This document shows, piece after piece, positions 7,564 through 15,996 of a stretch of DNA of 41,902 nt; within the stretch, counting starts at the first letter, position 1, and every line of letters starts with the position of its first letter. Below the pieces are notes generated by a model. That model made no database searches. It had not been told where the DNA came from and worked only from the letters and a program-made list of their open reading frames with translations. The stretch is from JACZSB01 sp965372015 (lineage in GTDB: Bacteria > Fidelibacterota > Marinisomatia > SCGC-AAA003-L08 > TS1B11). The DNA is taken from positions 1-41,902 of the forward strand of contig CBDVAP010000010.1 in assembly GCA_965372015.1 (NCBI GenBank). Direction: 5' to 3'. The position numbers and the translations under genes were made by a program.

Positions 7564-8275
7564 ATACCTGGCCCGGGCCGGAGTCGCTTCCCGGCGTAAG
7601 GCCGACACCCTGATCGCCGCGGGGCTGGTGCGGGTTAACGGAGTAGCGATAACCGAGCTGGGCGTAACTGTCGGCCCCGACGATGTGGTTGAGGCTACCG
7701 GCCAGGTGCTGCCACCGCTGGAGGAAACGGTGGTCTACCTGTTGCATAAGCCTGCCGGCGTGATCAGCACTACCTCCGATCCAAGGGGTCGCTCGACAGT
7801 AATTGACCTGCTGCGGGACCGGCGACGGCTATTCCCCGTGGGCCGCCTGGACCGGGATACCACCGGCGCCTTGCTCATCACCGATGATGGCGAGCTTACT
7901 AATCGCCTGATCCATCCCCGCTATGGCATTGAGAAGGAGTATTTAGCCGAAGTCCGGGGGCGATTGAATGCAGCTGCCCTGGCGGCGTTGGAATCGGGGC
8001 TGACCCTGACGGACGGCCTGAAGGTAAAGGCCCGGGTACAGTTGTTGGCTCGCCGCGGTCGCCGTTCCAGCTACCGGCTGATCCTCACTGAAGGGCAGAA
8101 CCGAGAGGTAAAACGCATTTTTACCCACTTCCAGTTGCCGGTGCTACGCCTGCATCGGACCCGTTTCGCCGGTCTCTCAGCTGATAGCCTACCGCCGGGT
8201 AAATTCCGCCTTCTACGCCGGAATGAGGTTAAGACTTTGTATGCCTTCACTGCCGCCAGTGAACAAGGCCGGTAA
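7550..8275 (+). CDS. rluB: RluB/RsuA-family pseudouridine synthase
   Basis: 241 residues from the ATG at 7550. That start is chosen because MRLNKYLARAGVASRRKAD is the family N-terminus; the frame is open further upstream, inside scpB. An S4 RNA-binding domain (about 1-60) is followed by the catalytic domain with HKPAGVISTT and the GRLDRDTTG motif containing the catalytic Asp101. The family modifies uridine in 23S rRNA (RluB, helix 89 region) or, for close relatives, 16S rRNA. The position next to scpB is the common bacterial arrangement and favours RluB. Confidence 0.9.
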   Translation: MRLNKYLARAGVASRRKADTLIAAGLVRVNGVAITELGVTVGPDDVVEATGQVLPPLEETVVYLLHKPAGVISTTSDPRGRSTVIDLLRDRRRLFPVGRLDRDTTGALLITDDGELTNRLIHPRYGIEKEYLAEVRGRLNAAALAALESGLTLTDGLKVKARVQLLARRGRRSSYRLILTEGQNREVKRIFTHFQLPVLRLHRTRFAGLSADSLPPGKFRLLRRNEVKTLYAFTAASEQGR

Positions 8276-8338
8276 AAACAGATGGATATTCCGTCGTGAC
8301 AGAGTTAAACTTGCTTGCTTTTTGGCGAGGTGCTGCGC

Positions 8339-9043
8339 GTGCCAACCATAGTAGCAATTGACGGTCCCGGTGCAGCGGGGAAAAGTACCACTGCCCGGGA
8401 AGTTGCTCACAGGCTCGACTTCAGGCACTTAGATACCGGCGCCATGTACCGGGCGGCCACCTGGGCCTGCCTGGAGCGGGGCTTACCGGAGCAGGAGTCA
8501 CCCCGCTTAGCGGAGTTTCTGAAGTCACTGCGGATAGAATTCCAGCCCCTGGCAAGCGGTGAGCAAAAAGTACTGCTTGACGGCCGTGACGTCACTGCCG
8601 CTATACGAGGGCCCCTGGTTTCACAGCAGGTGAGCGCTTATAGCGCCCTACCGATGATACGCGAACGGATGCTGGCCATCCAGCGGCGCATCGGTGAGCA
8701 GTATGATGTGGTCTGTGAGGGCCGGGACATCGGCACCCGGGTGTTCCCGGAGGCGCGGTTCAAGTTTTTCCTCATAGCTGACCTGGAGGTCCGGGCTCAG
8801 CGGCGATATGAGGAACTGCGGTCCCAGGGGTTCGACCAGTCGTTGGACAAGGTCCGCGAGGAGATTCGGATCCGGGACTATGAAGATAGTACTCGGCAAC
8901 ATTCGCCGCTTAGGCAAGCGAAAGACGCTGTACCGGTGGATACGTCCCGCATGACGATCTCGGCACAGGTGGAATTTGTCATTAACCATATTAACACCAG
9001 CCTGGAAAACGATAGGCTGGCAGGAGAAACCAACTCGGTATGA
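8339..9043 (+). CDS. cmk: Cytidylate kinase
   Basis: 234 residues. It phosphorylates CMP/dCMP to the diphosphate using ATP. The P-loop GPGAAGKST is at residues 9-17; the CMP-binding segments DTGAMYRA and CEGRDIGTRVFPEA and the lid region RRYEEL...SLDKVREEIRIRDYEDSTR are all present. The GTG at 8339 is preferred over a TTG at 8315 because a GAGG box (8327-8330) lies 8 nt upstream of it and the protein then begins VPTIVAIDGPG, as in other Cmk proteins. The stop overlaps the start of rpsA in an ATGA, the widespread cmk-rpsA pairing. Confidence 0.95.
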   Translation: MPTIVAIDGPGAAGKSTTAREVAHRLDFRHLDTGAMYRAATWACLERGLPEQESPRLAEFLKSLRIEFQPLASGEQKVLLDGRDVTAAIRGPLVSQQVSAYSALPMIRERMLAIQRRIGEQYDVVCEGRDIGTRVFPEARFKFFLIADLEVRAQRRYEELRSQGFDQSLDKVREEIRIRDYEDSTRQHSPLRQAKDAVPVDTSRMTISAQVEFVINHINTSLENDRLAGETNSV

Positions 9044-11562
9044 GTGAGAACGCAATCAAAAACCCTAAACCTGAGACTGAAGAAACCCCAGAACAATCAG
9101 AGGAAACCGTACCGACCGTCACAGACGGGGAAGATCGGGCTGCGACCGAAGCGGAGACAGAGGAAACCGCCTCCGAAGTAGAAGCGACCGATACGGCGCC
9201 GGAACCGGTGGATGACACCCCGCCGGCAGCCGACACCGAAACGGCAGCCGACACCGAAACAGCAGCCAAGGAAGGTGACGATAGCCAGACAACGCCGGAA
9301 GAGGAACCGGAAGAGCCGGAGCCGGTGGATTACCTGGCCTCGGATTTGCTCGATTCCATCACGCAGATGACCCCGGAGCAGCTTCATTCGCTGGAAGCGG
9401 CGGAGGTAGCCCAGAAAGATAGAACTTTGGAAGACCTGGTCGCATCCTCCGTTGGGGATATACGTGAAGACAAGGTTATCACCGGACGGGTCATTGGGAT
9501 GAACGAGCGGGAAATCCTGGTGGACATCGGTTTCAAGTCGGAAGGAATCATACCGCGGGAGGAATTCGCAGACCAGGAACTACCCCAGATCGGGGATGAA
9601 ATCAAGGTCTACTTGGTACGGCTGGAGGACATCAACGGGCAGACCGTGCTCTCCAAGGAAAAGGCTGACTTTATGCAGCACTGGGCGGATATCAGCCAGA
9701 AATCCGTCGATGGAGAGACGGTGATGGGGCGAATCTCCCGACGGATTAAGGGGGGTATGATCGTCGACCTGGGTGGGATACCGGCCTTTCTGCCCGGCTC
9801 CCAAATCGATATCCGGCCGGTGCAGGATTTTGATGACTTTATCGGCCGCGAGTTTGAATTCAAGATCGTCAAGTTGAACGAATCCCGCAAGAACATTGTA
9901 TTGTCGCGCAAGGAGCTGTTGGAAGCGGATATGATGGAAAAACGCCACAGCCTGATCTCCCAGCTGGAGGTGGGCCAGATCCTGGAGGGCCGGGTCAAGA
10001 ATATCACCGATTTTGGTGTGTTCGTCGACCTGGGCGGCTTAGATGGCCTGCTGCATATCACCGACTTGAGCTGGGGCCGGGTGAGCCATCCTTCCGAAGT
10101 GGTGAACCTTGATGAGAGCATCACTGTCAAGGTAATCGATTTTGATCCTGAGAAACAGCGGGTTTCCTTAGGACTGAAACAGCTTACCCCCCATCCCTGG
10201 GAATCGGTGGAGGCTAAATACCCCGCCGGTTCGATGATTGCCGGCAAGGTTGTAAGCATGACCAATTACGGGGCCTTCGTGGAGTTAGAGAAGGGTGTGG
10301 AAGGCCTGGTGCATGTCAGCGAGATGTCGTGGACCCGGCACATCCGCCATCCCTCGGAGATGTTCACGCTGGGAGAGACCATCGAAACCAAGATCCTGAA
10401 TGTAGACATCGCTGAGCGGAAGATCTCTTTGGGTGTCAAACAACTGCAACCCGATCCGTGGGACCAGATCGAGGAAAAATATCAGGTGGGTACCATTCAG
10501 AAGGGCCAAGTGCGTAACCTGACGCAGTTCGGCGCCTTTGTAGAGCTGGAGGAGGGCATCGACGGCTTGATCCACATCACCGACTTGTCATGGACCATTA
10601 ACGTTCGCCACCCCAAGGAGATCGTCAACAAGGGAGATGATGTGGAGGTGCGTATTCTGGACGTATCCCGGGAGAACCGCCGGATCGCTCTGGGTCTCAA
10701 GCAGGTAAGTGATGATCCCTGGGATCAGATCGAAACTTTTTTCACCACCGGAAAGCAGATCACCGGCGAGGTATTCCGCATACTGGATAAAGGCGTGATC
10801 CTTAAAATGGAAATGGATGTCGAGGGAATCATCCCCCTGCGGGAAATCCCCAAGCGTGACCGCCGGTCTGCCACCGCGCACTTGAAACCCGGAGATGTAC
10901 TGAATGTTACGGTCCAGGAGCTAAGCATCGATGAAAAGAAGGTGGTTTTGATGACGGATGTATTGTCCGTCGGAGAAAGTGCTAAAGTGATACCCGCGGC
11001 GGCGGCTTCCGAGGAGGCTGTGGACCAGGAGGAGTTACCAGCCCCTAAGAAAAAGGCCGGCGGGAAAAAAGCCGTTGCGGAGGAGACTCGGGATTCAGAG
11101 CCGACGACTGAACCTCAGGTTGCCGATGCGGCAGCACCGGATACCGCTGCCGGGGCCCCGAAAGTTGAGTCGCCTGAAGGGGATGCGGCTTTAGATGAGG
11201 AAGAAGCACCTAAGAAGACCCGGAAAAGTTCCAAGAAATCAGTCGCCGTGAAGACCACAGCGGCAGTAGCAGCGACTGATGTTGAGACGGCCGAAACTAA
11301 GGCACCCAAGAAGGTGGTGCGCAAAACAAAAAAAGTAGCCGGGAAAGCCAAAACCGCTGCCGGCAAACCAAAAGAGAAAGCGGCAAAAAAGCCGGCTAAG
11401 AAGGCCGTCAAAAAGGCGACCAAGAAAACTTCAAAAATAGAACCCAAGGCCGATGCGAAAAAAAAGCCCGCCACCAAGACCGTTAAGAAAGCAACCTCGA
11501 AGGGTACCGGCAGTAGTTCGGCCACTGGCAAGGACCGGCCGGCCAAAGGGAAATCCGACTAG
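9040..11562 (+). CDS. rpsA: Ribosomal protein S1 with acidic N-terminal and lysine-rich C-terminal extensions
   Basis: 840 residues, much longer than the usual 400-600. It has six S1 RNA-binding repeats at about 136-206, 224-290, 311-380, 396-467, 483-554 and 570-640; repeats 3-5 are the best conserved (FGVFVDLGGLDGLLHITDLSW, YGAFVELEKGVEGLVHVSEMSW and the equivalent). S1 unfolds mRNA and delivers it to the 30S subunit. Residues 1-97 are almost entirely Glu, Asp, Thr, Ala and Pro. Residues 650-840 are rich in Lys, Ala, Thr and Pro, with runs such as KKPAKKAVKKATKKTSK that resemble histone H1 or the tails of some bacterial HU proteins. The two tails are oppositely charged. The ATG overlaps the cmk stop. 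Confidence 0.95.
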   Translation: MSENAIKNPKPETEETPEQSEETVPTVTDGEDRAATEAETEETASEVEATDTAPEPVDDTPPAADTETAADTETAAKEGDDSQTTPEEEPEEPEPVDYLASDLLDSITQMTPEQLHSLEAAEVAQKDRTLEDLVASSVGDIREDKVITGRVIGMNEREILVDIGFKSEGIIPREEFADQELPQIGDEIKVYLVRLEDINGQTVLSKEKADFMQHWADISQKSVDGETVMGRISRRIKGGMIVDLGGIPAFLPGSQIDIRPVQDFDDFIGREFEFKIVKLNESRKNIVLSRKELLEADMMEKRHSLISQLEVGQILEGRVKNITDFGVFVDLGGLDGLLHITDLSWGRVSHPSEVVNLDESITVKVIDFDPEKQRVSLGLKQLTPHPWESVEAKYPAGSMIAGKVVSMTNYGAFVELEKGVEGLVHVSEMSWTRHIRHPSEMFTLGETIETKILNVDIAERKISLGVKQLQPDPWDQIEEKYQVGTIQKGQVRNLTQFGAFVELEEGIDGLIHITDLSWTINVRHPKEIVNKGDDVEVRILDVSRENRRIALGLKQVSDDPWDQIETFFTTGKQITGEVFRILDKGVILKMEMDVEGIIPLREIPKRDRRSATAHLKPGDVLNVTVQELSIDEKKVVLMTDVLSVGESAKVIPAAAASEEAVDQEELPAPKKKAGGKKAVAEETRDSEPTTEPQVADAAAPDTAAGAPKVESPEGDAALDEEEAPKKTRKSSKKSVAVKTTAAVAATDVETAETKAPKKVVRKTKKVAGKAKTAAGKPKEKAAKKPAKKAVKKATKKTSKIEPKADAKKKPATKTVKKATSKGTGSSSATGKDRPAKGKSD
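9226..9261 (+). repeat. 18-bp tandem duplication in the rpsA N-terminal extension
   Basis: Two adjacent 18-nt copies (9226-9243 and 9244-9261), differing only at the last base, encode the repeated residues AADTET. This points to slippage-driven expansion of the low-complexity acidic extension. Confidence 0.8.
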
Positions 11563-11637
11563 CGATCCCGGGTATCGGCCACTACTGGCAACCCAGCTGG
11601 CAACGGGCGCCATTCAGCTGCCGGGCCGTTCTCCCAT

Positions 11638-11646
11638 AAAGGAGGT
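11638..11646 (+). promoter_or_regulatory. Very strong Shine-Dalgarno sequence of ybbR
   Basis: AAAGGAGGT, complementary to the full anti-Shine-Dalgarno core, lies 7 nt before the ATG at 11654. It shows that this organism uses canonical Shine-Dalgarno initiation at least for some genes. It fixes the start after the 91-nt gap downstream of rpsA. Confidence 0.85.
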
Positions 11647-11653
11647 TTGATCC

Positions 11654-12649
11654 ATGGCACGAGTCTTCCCAGAGCGCCAGCCGTTCCTGGTTGACCTGCC
11701 GTTCAAACTGGGCGCCGTGGGGTTGGCGGTCATCCTGTGGTTTATTTCCATCAGCAACAGTTACTTCGAGGCTGAAGCGGAACTGCCGATCGAGATTCGC
11801 AATATGAGCGAGGGAAAAGCACTGGGCGAAGAGACACCCCGCACGGCAGTCCTGCGCTTCCGGGGTACCGCCCGCGCCTTAATCAAACTGTATGTCCTGC
11901 TACCGTTCACTTCCCCTAAGCTGGTCCTGGACCTTGAGCGGGTACAGCGGCGACATGTATTCTACCTGGACGAATACTTAGGGGACAATCCCCAGCGTAT
12001 TTCTATCCCCATCGTGGGTATTAAAGAAAACCTTACTTTCGTGGAAGTTGTACGGCCCGATAGCGTGCTGATTGTGCTGGGGGATTACGTGGAAAAGCGT
12101 GTCCCGGTCAGGCCCCAGGTGACCATCCGGCCGGCCGCCGGGTTCACCCAGGTAGGGAAAATGATGATTACCCCGAGTATGGTACTGGTCAAAGGGGTGG
12201 ACGAGGAGGTGAGCCGTGTCCAGGCGATCCGCACCATGCGCGACTCTTATCGGGATGTCACTGAACCGCTGGAGATTCTGGTGGGGCTGTTGCATCCCAA
12301 TCCCGGTAAAGTGCTGGATGTGGAGCCGGTCAATGTGAATATCAAGGTGGACGTGCAGATGATCAGTGAACGCCGGCTGGATGAGGTGCCGGTAAGGGTC
12401 ATCAATGTCCCGAGTAACCTGGCGGTATACGTTTCGCCTTCGGCGGTTTCACTGACCCTGGTGGGTGGTGTGGATCACCTGGCTGCCCTGGACAGCACCG
12501 CCGTGGACGTGTTCGTGGATTATTTGACCCAATGGTCGCCTACCAACCTTTTCATCGAACCGCAGGTACGGCTTGATTCCAGCCTGATCGAATACCGCGA
12601 CCTGGTCCCCAGGCAGCTGGAGATCATCAGTACCCGTCAGACGCCGTGA
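11654..12649 (+). CDS. YbbR-like domain protein
   Basis: 331 residues. One N-terminal membrane anchor (about 17-36, LGAVGLAVILWFISISNSY) is followed by extracytoplasmic YbbR-type beta repeats (RRVPVRPQVTI-like segments: KRVPVRPQVTIRPAAGF and RRLDEVPVRVINVPSN). YbbR proteins in Firmicutes (CdaR) regulate the diadenylate cyclase CdaA. No cdaA or glmM lies in this window, so the partner is not shown here. The gene has a perfect Shine-Dalgarno sequence and overlaps the next gene by GTGA, so it is co-expressed with tsaD. Confidence 0.82.
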   Translation: MARVFPERQPFLVDLPFKLGAVGLAVILWFISISNSYFEAEAELPIEIRNMSEGKALGEETPRTAVLRFRGTARALIKLYVLLPFTSPKLVLDLERVQRRHVFYLDEYLGDNPQRISIPIVGIKENLTFVEVVRPDSVLIVLGDYVEKRVPVRPQVTIRPAAGFTQVGKMMITPSMVLVKGVDEEVSRVQAIRTMRDSYRDVTEPLEILVGLLHPNPGKVLDVEPVNVNIKVDVQMISERRLDEVPVRVINVPSNLAVYVSPSAVSLTLVGGVDHLAALDSTAVDVFVDYLTQWSPTNLFIEPQVRLDSSLIEYRDLVPRQLEIISTRQTP

Positions 12650-13665
12650 TTGTCCTGGGTGTGGAAACAAGCTGCGACGATACCGGCGCGGCGGTCGTCA
12701 TTGACGGGCGATTGTGTTCAAACACAGTGATCACCCAGACGGAACACTCCCTATACGGCGGTGTGGTGCCGGAAGTGGCTTCGCGCTTACATGAGCAGAA
12801 GATTCTGCCTGCGGTCCGGCAGTCCTTGGAGCAGGCCAATGTCTCCCTGGACCACCTCTCAGGGGTAGCAGCCACGGTCGGTCCCGGCTTGGCGGGGGCC
12901 CTGATGGTGGGACTTAACTTCGCCAAAGGGCTGGCCCAGGCCCGCGAAATTCCTTTGGTCTGCATAGATCACATGGAGGGCCACTTGTGGGCGAACTTCT
13001 TGGAACGCCCGTTACAGGACGACGACTGCCCTTTTATATGCCTGCTGGTGAGTGGGGGCCACACCCATCTATGGCGAGTGGACCGGATGGGCAGCTACCA
13101 GCTCCTGGGGCACACCCTGGACGATGCGGCCGGTGAAGCTTTCGACAAAGGGGCCCGGATGCTGGGGCTGGGTTACCCCGGCGGACCCGCTCTCGAAGAG
13201 GCGGCCGAGTCCGGTGATCCCGATTTTATAGCTTTCCCCCGGCCGTTGGCGGGGAGCGCCGGCTGCGATTTCTCCTTCAGTGGTCTGAAAACCGCCCTTT
13301 ATTACCAGTTGCGGCGGATGGACCCGGATTCCATTGCCACCAAGCGGCGGGACTTAGCTGCCTCCTACCAGCAGGCAGTGATTGATTGCCTGCTGGATCG
13401 CCTCAAGCAGGCGGTGGAACTGACGGGTCTGGTGCGGGTTTGCGTGGCCGGAGGAGTGGCGTCCAACAGTCTGCTGCGCAAACGGCTGGACGAATGGGCT
13501 GCCACCGGCAACCTGACGGTTTCCTTCCCACCCCGGGAGTTCTGCACTGATAATGCCGCCATGATCGCCCTGGCCGGCTATTACCGGTTGATGCAGGGGG
13601 AGCGTTCGCCCCTTTCATCGGAAATCAAACCTAATCTCCGGATGGATCAACTTGCCACAAATTGA
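12646..13665 (+). CDS. tsaD: tRNA N6-adenosine threonylcarbamoyltransferase
   Basis: 339 residues, the usual length. TsaD transfers the threonylcarbamoyl group to A37 of ANN-decoding tRNAs together with TsaB and TsaE. The family signatures are present: VLGVETSCDDTGAAVV at the N-terminus, metal-binding H109-MEG-H113, SGGHTHL, DDAAGEAFDKGARMLGL, SFSGLKTA, VAGGVASNS and the C-terminal DNAAMIALAG. It starts with GTG overlapping the ybbR stop. Its end overlaps the following VWA gene by 14 nt. TsaB, TsaC and TsaE are not in the window. Confidence 0.96.
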   Translation: MIVLGVETSCDDTGAAVVIDGRLCSNTVITQTEHSLYGGVVPEVASRLHEQKILPAVRQSLEQANVSLDHLSGVAATVGPGLAGALMVGLNFAKGLAQAREIPLVCIDHMEGHLWANFLERPLQDDDCPFICLLVSGGHTHLWRVDRMGSYQLLGHTLDDAAGEAFDKGARMLGLGYPGGPALEEAAESGDPDFIAFPRPLAGSAGCDFSFSGLKTALYYQLRRMDPDSIATKRRDLAASYQQAVIDCLLDRLKQAVELTGLVRVCVAGGVASNSLLRKRLDEWAATGNLTVSFPPREFCTDNAAMIALAGYYRLMQGERSPLSSEIKPNLRMDQLATN

Positions 13666-15733
13666 AATCCAGTCGGTCCTGCCCTGGGGCTGGGCCGGGC
13701 TGGCTCTACTGTTACTGGTAGCCTACCTGGTATATTATTATCTCTGGTGCCGGTCGCTACCGAAGGTTTACCGCCTACTAATTACTACCTTCCGTGGGCT
13801 GTTCCTGCTGATGGTGTTTCTGCTGCTGTTGGATCTGAAGGTAAAACGATCCCGTCCTATCCTGGTGCCACCTCGCATCGGGGTTTTTCTGGATAATTCT
13901 CTCAGTATGTCAAACCACCCCTCCGCCTCGGCCACCACCATCTATTCGCAGGTGACCACCGTCGTGAATTGGGCCACCGAACACAATTATGAACCGGTGC
14001 TGATGACTTTCGGAGAAAAGCTGACCCACCTTAATAACACCCGTTCCGAATATATCCCGGAGGAGCGGCTCACCGATTTCGATCTCTTGGAGGAGGTTTG
14101 GCAGACCGGAAATCTGCAGGCGGGGTTCCTGTTTTCCGATGGGGTTACTACCTCCGGCCGGGATCTGAGTGCGATTGACGGACCGGAGGGGGTACCGATT
14201 TTCACGGTGGGCGTAGGTGATACAACCACCGGACCGGATCTGAGCATCATCGATCTGCGTGCTCCCTTATCTCTGTTGGCCCAAGAACAGGGTTCGATCC
14301 GGGTGACAGTCCGGGGCTTAAACGCCGCTGGAGAGCGGGGACGGCTGTACGTTTTCAACGAAGAGGAACTGATCTATAGTGCTCCCGTGAATTTCGACCG
14401 GCCTGATGATGTTCAGGTATTTGAGGCGTCTGTGGTGGGACGGCTGGATGCGCTTAATTTCCGAGTAGAGCTTAGTGTTTTGGAGCAGGAAGCCAATATC
14501 GACAACAATCGTAGGGAATTTCAGATCGACGTCCTGCCGGGCCGGCGCACCGTTACCTTGCTGACCGGGAGCCTGTCGCCCAACACTGGTCTGGTGAGCC
14601 GCTGGGCCCGGGAAATCCGCAACACGCACCTGGAGCAGCTATATTTTCTGGCAGGGGCCTGGCAGGGGCCGGAGGAGTGGTTTTGGCAAACACCGCAAGA
14701 CCTGGTATTACTGGATAATTATCCCACTATGAACTTACCTGAAGGACATTTGGATCGCCTGTTGAAAAAATTGCGGAGGGACCGCTCGGCGGTGATGGTG
14801 ATTGCCGGGCCGGATAACGCCAACCAGGGCTTTGTCCGTCTGTGCCGGGCACTGGGCATCGGCTTGCGGGATGAGCGCAATGGAGTTACCATTTCCCAGA
14901 TGCGGCTCAGCCCCGGGAAGGCTCAACCGGGATCGACCAACGATCCGCGAGATTTTCCCCCTGGTGCCGTACCATTTACTTTGAATTCGCCCCGACTCCG
15001 TCGCGAAGTAGTGCTGTTGAGAGGGGCATCCGATCGACCGGTAATTGGATTCGCACAGGGAACTGGCCGCAAAGTGGGAGTGCTGCTGCTACCTGACCTG
15101 GCGGCCACAAATTTAAAATTGGAACCCACCGACTGGCGCTCTTTCCTGTCCAAGGCCTTCGAAACCATAGTGGAATGGTCGTTGGAACCGCAAGGGTTCT
15201 CCCCCTTTGTGATCCAAACGGACCGCCGCCAGTATCATCTGGGTGAGAAGGTTCGGTTGCGTGGCTTGATCAGGGACCGGGCCGGTACGCACCTGCTGCA
15301 ACCGGTGCTCACGGTGGAATTTCTGGGGCCGGAAAACGCCGCCATAGTGACCATGAACTACAATTTTGAGACTGGAGAATATGAGGGAGAATTCTGGCCC
15401 GGGGAGCCCGGAGCCCATCGGTTCCGGGTTTATGATGGAACACCGGTGGGTGGATTGCCCACTAGCCCCGGTTTCACGGTTCAAGCCGGACGGGTGGAGC
15501 TGGAATCATTGACCCAGAACCGATATGGTCTGCAGCGACTGGCGGAGAACACCGGAGGCAGCTATGTGGAATTGGGCTCAGTCGAGACTTTGCTCGCCCG
15601 TCTGGCGTATACCGCCCGGACTGTTACACGAGAATATCAATTCAACCTCTGGCGAATTAGGGGGCTGTGGATCGGCTTGCTCCTTTTGCTGGGTCTGGAA
15701 TGGGGACTGCGGCGCTTCGTGGGACTGATTTAA
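13652..15733 (+). CDS. Membrane-anchored von Willebrand factor A domain protein
   Basis: 693 residues. Two membrane segments at about 13-33 and 43-62, then a VWA domain starting IGVFLDNSLSMS with the MIDAS motif DxSxS (D81-S85), a long mixed central region (HYPOTHETICAL GATase-like segment around VMVIAGPDNANQGF), a beta-rich domain (YHLGEKVRLRGLI...EYEGEFWPGEPGAHRF), and a final membrane segment (GLWIGLLLLLGLEWGL). It belongs to the large class of VWA membrane proteins of unknown function found in FCB-group and related bacteria. The TTG start at 13652 lies inside the end of tsaD with no clear ribosome-binding site. It is the last gene before the polysaccharide locus. No MoxR ATPase, the usual VWA partner, is adjacent. 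Confidence 0.75.
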   Translation: MPQIEIQSVLPWGWAGLALLLLVAYLVYYYLWCRSLPKVYRLLITTFRGLFLLMVFLLLLDLKVKRSRPILVPPRIGVFLDNSLSMSNHPSASATTIYSQVTTVVNWATEHNYEPVLMTFGEKLTHLNNTRSEYIPEERLTDFDLLEEVWQTGNLQAGFLFSDGVTTSGRDLSAIDGPEGVPIFTVGVGDTTTGPDLSIIDLRAPLSLLAQEQGSIRVTVRGLNAAGERGRLYVFNEEELIYSAPVNFDRPDDVQVFEASVVGRLDALNFRVELSVLEQEANIDNNRREFQIDVLPGRRTVTLLTGSLSPNTGLVSRWAREIRNTHLEQLYFLAGAWQGPEEWFWQTPQDLVLLDNYPTMNLPEGHLDRLLKKLRRDRSAVMVIAGPDNANQGFVRLCRALGIGLRDERNGVTISQMRLSPGKAQPGSTNDPRDFPPGAVPFTLNSPRLRREVVLLRGASDRPVIGFAQGTGRKVGVLLLPDLAATNLKLEPTDWRSFLSKAFETIVEWSLEPQGFSPFVIQTDRRQYHLGEKVRLRGLIRDRAGTHLLQPVLTVEFLGPENAAIVTMNYNFETGEYEGEFWPGEPGAHRFRVYDGTPVGGLPTSPGFTVQAGRVELESLTQNRYGLQRLAENTGGSYVELGSVETLLARLAYTARTVTREYQFNLWRIRGLWIGLLLLLGLEWGLRRFVGLI

Positions 15734-15743
15734 GTGGTTATGG

Positions 15744-15772
15744 TTGACATCTTCGTCTGGTGCATCTAACTT
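15744..15772 (+). promoter_or_regulatory. Putative promoter of the polysaccharide locus
   Basis: A perfect -35 consensus TTGACA (15744-15749), 17-nt spacer and TAACTT (15767-15772). Transcription would begin near 15779, leaving a leader of about 220 nt before the wza start, with an intrinsic terminator in it. Confidence 0.5.
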
Positions 15773-15873
15773 TAATTATTCTGAGAAAGGAGTCGCACAT
15801 TCACTTTCGCTAGGGGTTGCTGGTCTTTTTATACCTGATTGGATCACTAATGCCCTTTAGCGAGGTTGAGAGA

Positions 15874-15902
15874 CCGGATGCGGGTGCATTTGGTTTTTTT
15901 TT
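15874..15902 (+). terminator. Intrinsic terminator in the wza leader
   Basis: An 8-bp stem CCGGATGC / GCATTTGG (two G-U pairs) with loop GGGT is followed at once by nine T residues (15894-15902). This is a textbook Rho-independent terminator. It lies 140 nt after the VWA gene and about 95 nt before the wza start, downstream of the promoter-like site at 15744-15772. It may end the upstream operon, act as an attenuator, or both. Confidence 0.8.
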
Positions 15903-15996
15903 CCTCCCAATTTGCCCGGTGGTCAGACTTAAGGTTGCAGCAGTATTTGCAACTATAAATGGTGATGAGAGAATGGATTTTTCGAGGATAGATTTC

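Noticed and set aside
9609..10265. A 218-codon minus-strand frame inside rpsA
   Set aside because: It is antisense to well-conserved S1 repeats and has a Ser/Arg-rich shadow composition.
15817..15996. A 60-residue N-terminal extension of the Wza-like protein
   Set aside because: The extension is read across a terminator with its T-tract, begins with TTG, and places the signal peptide internally. The ATG at 15997 has its own ribosome-binding site.
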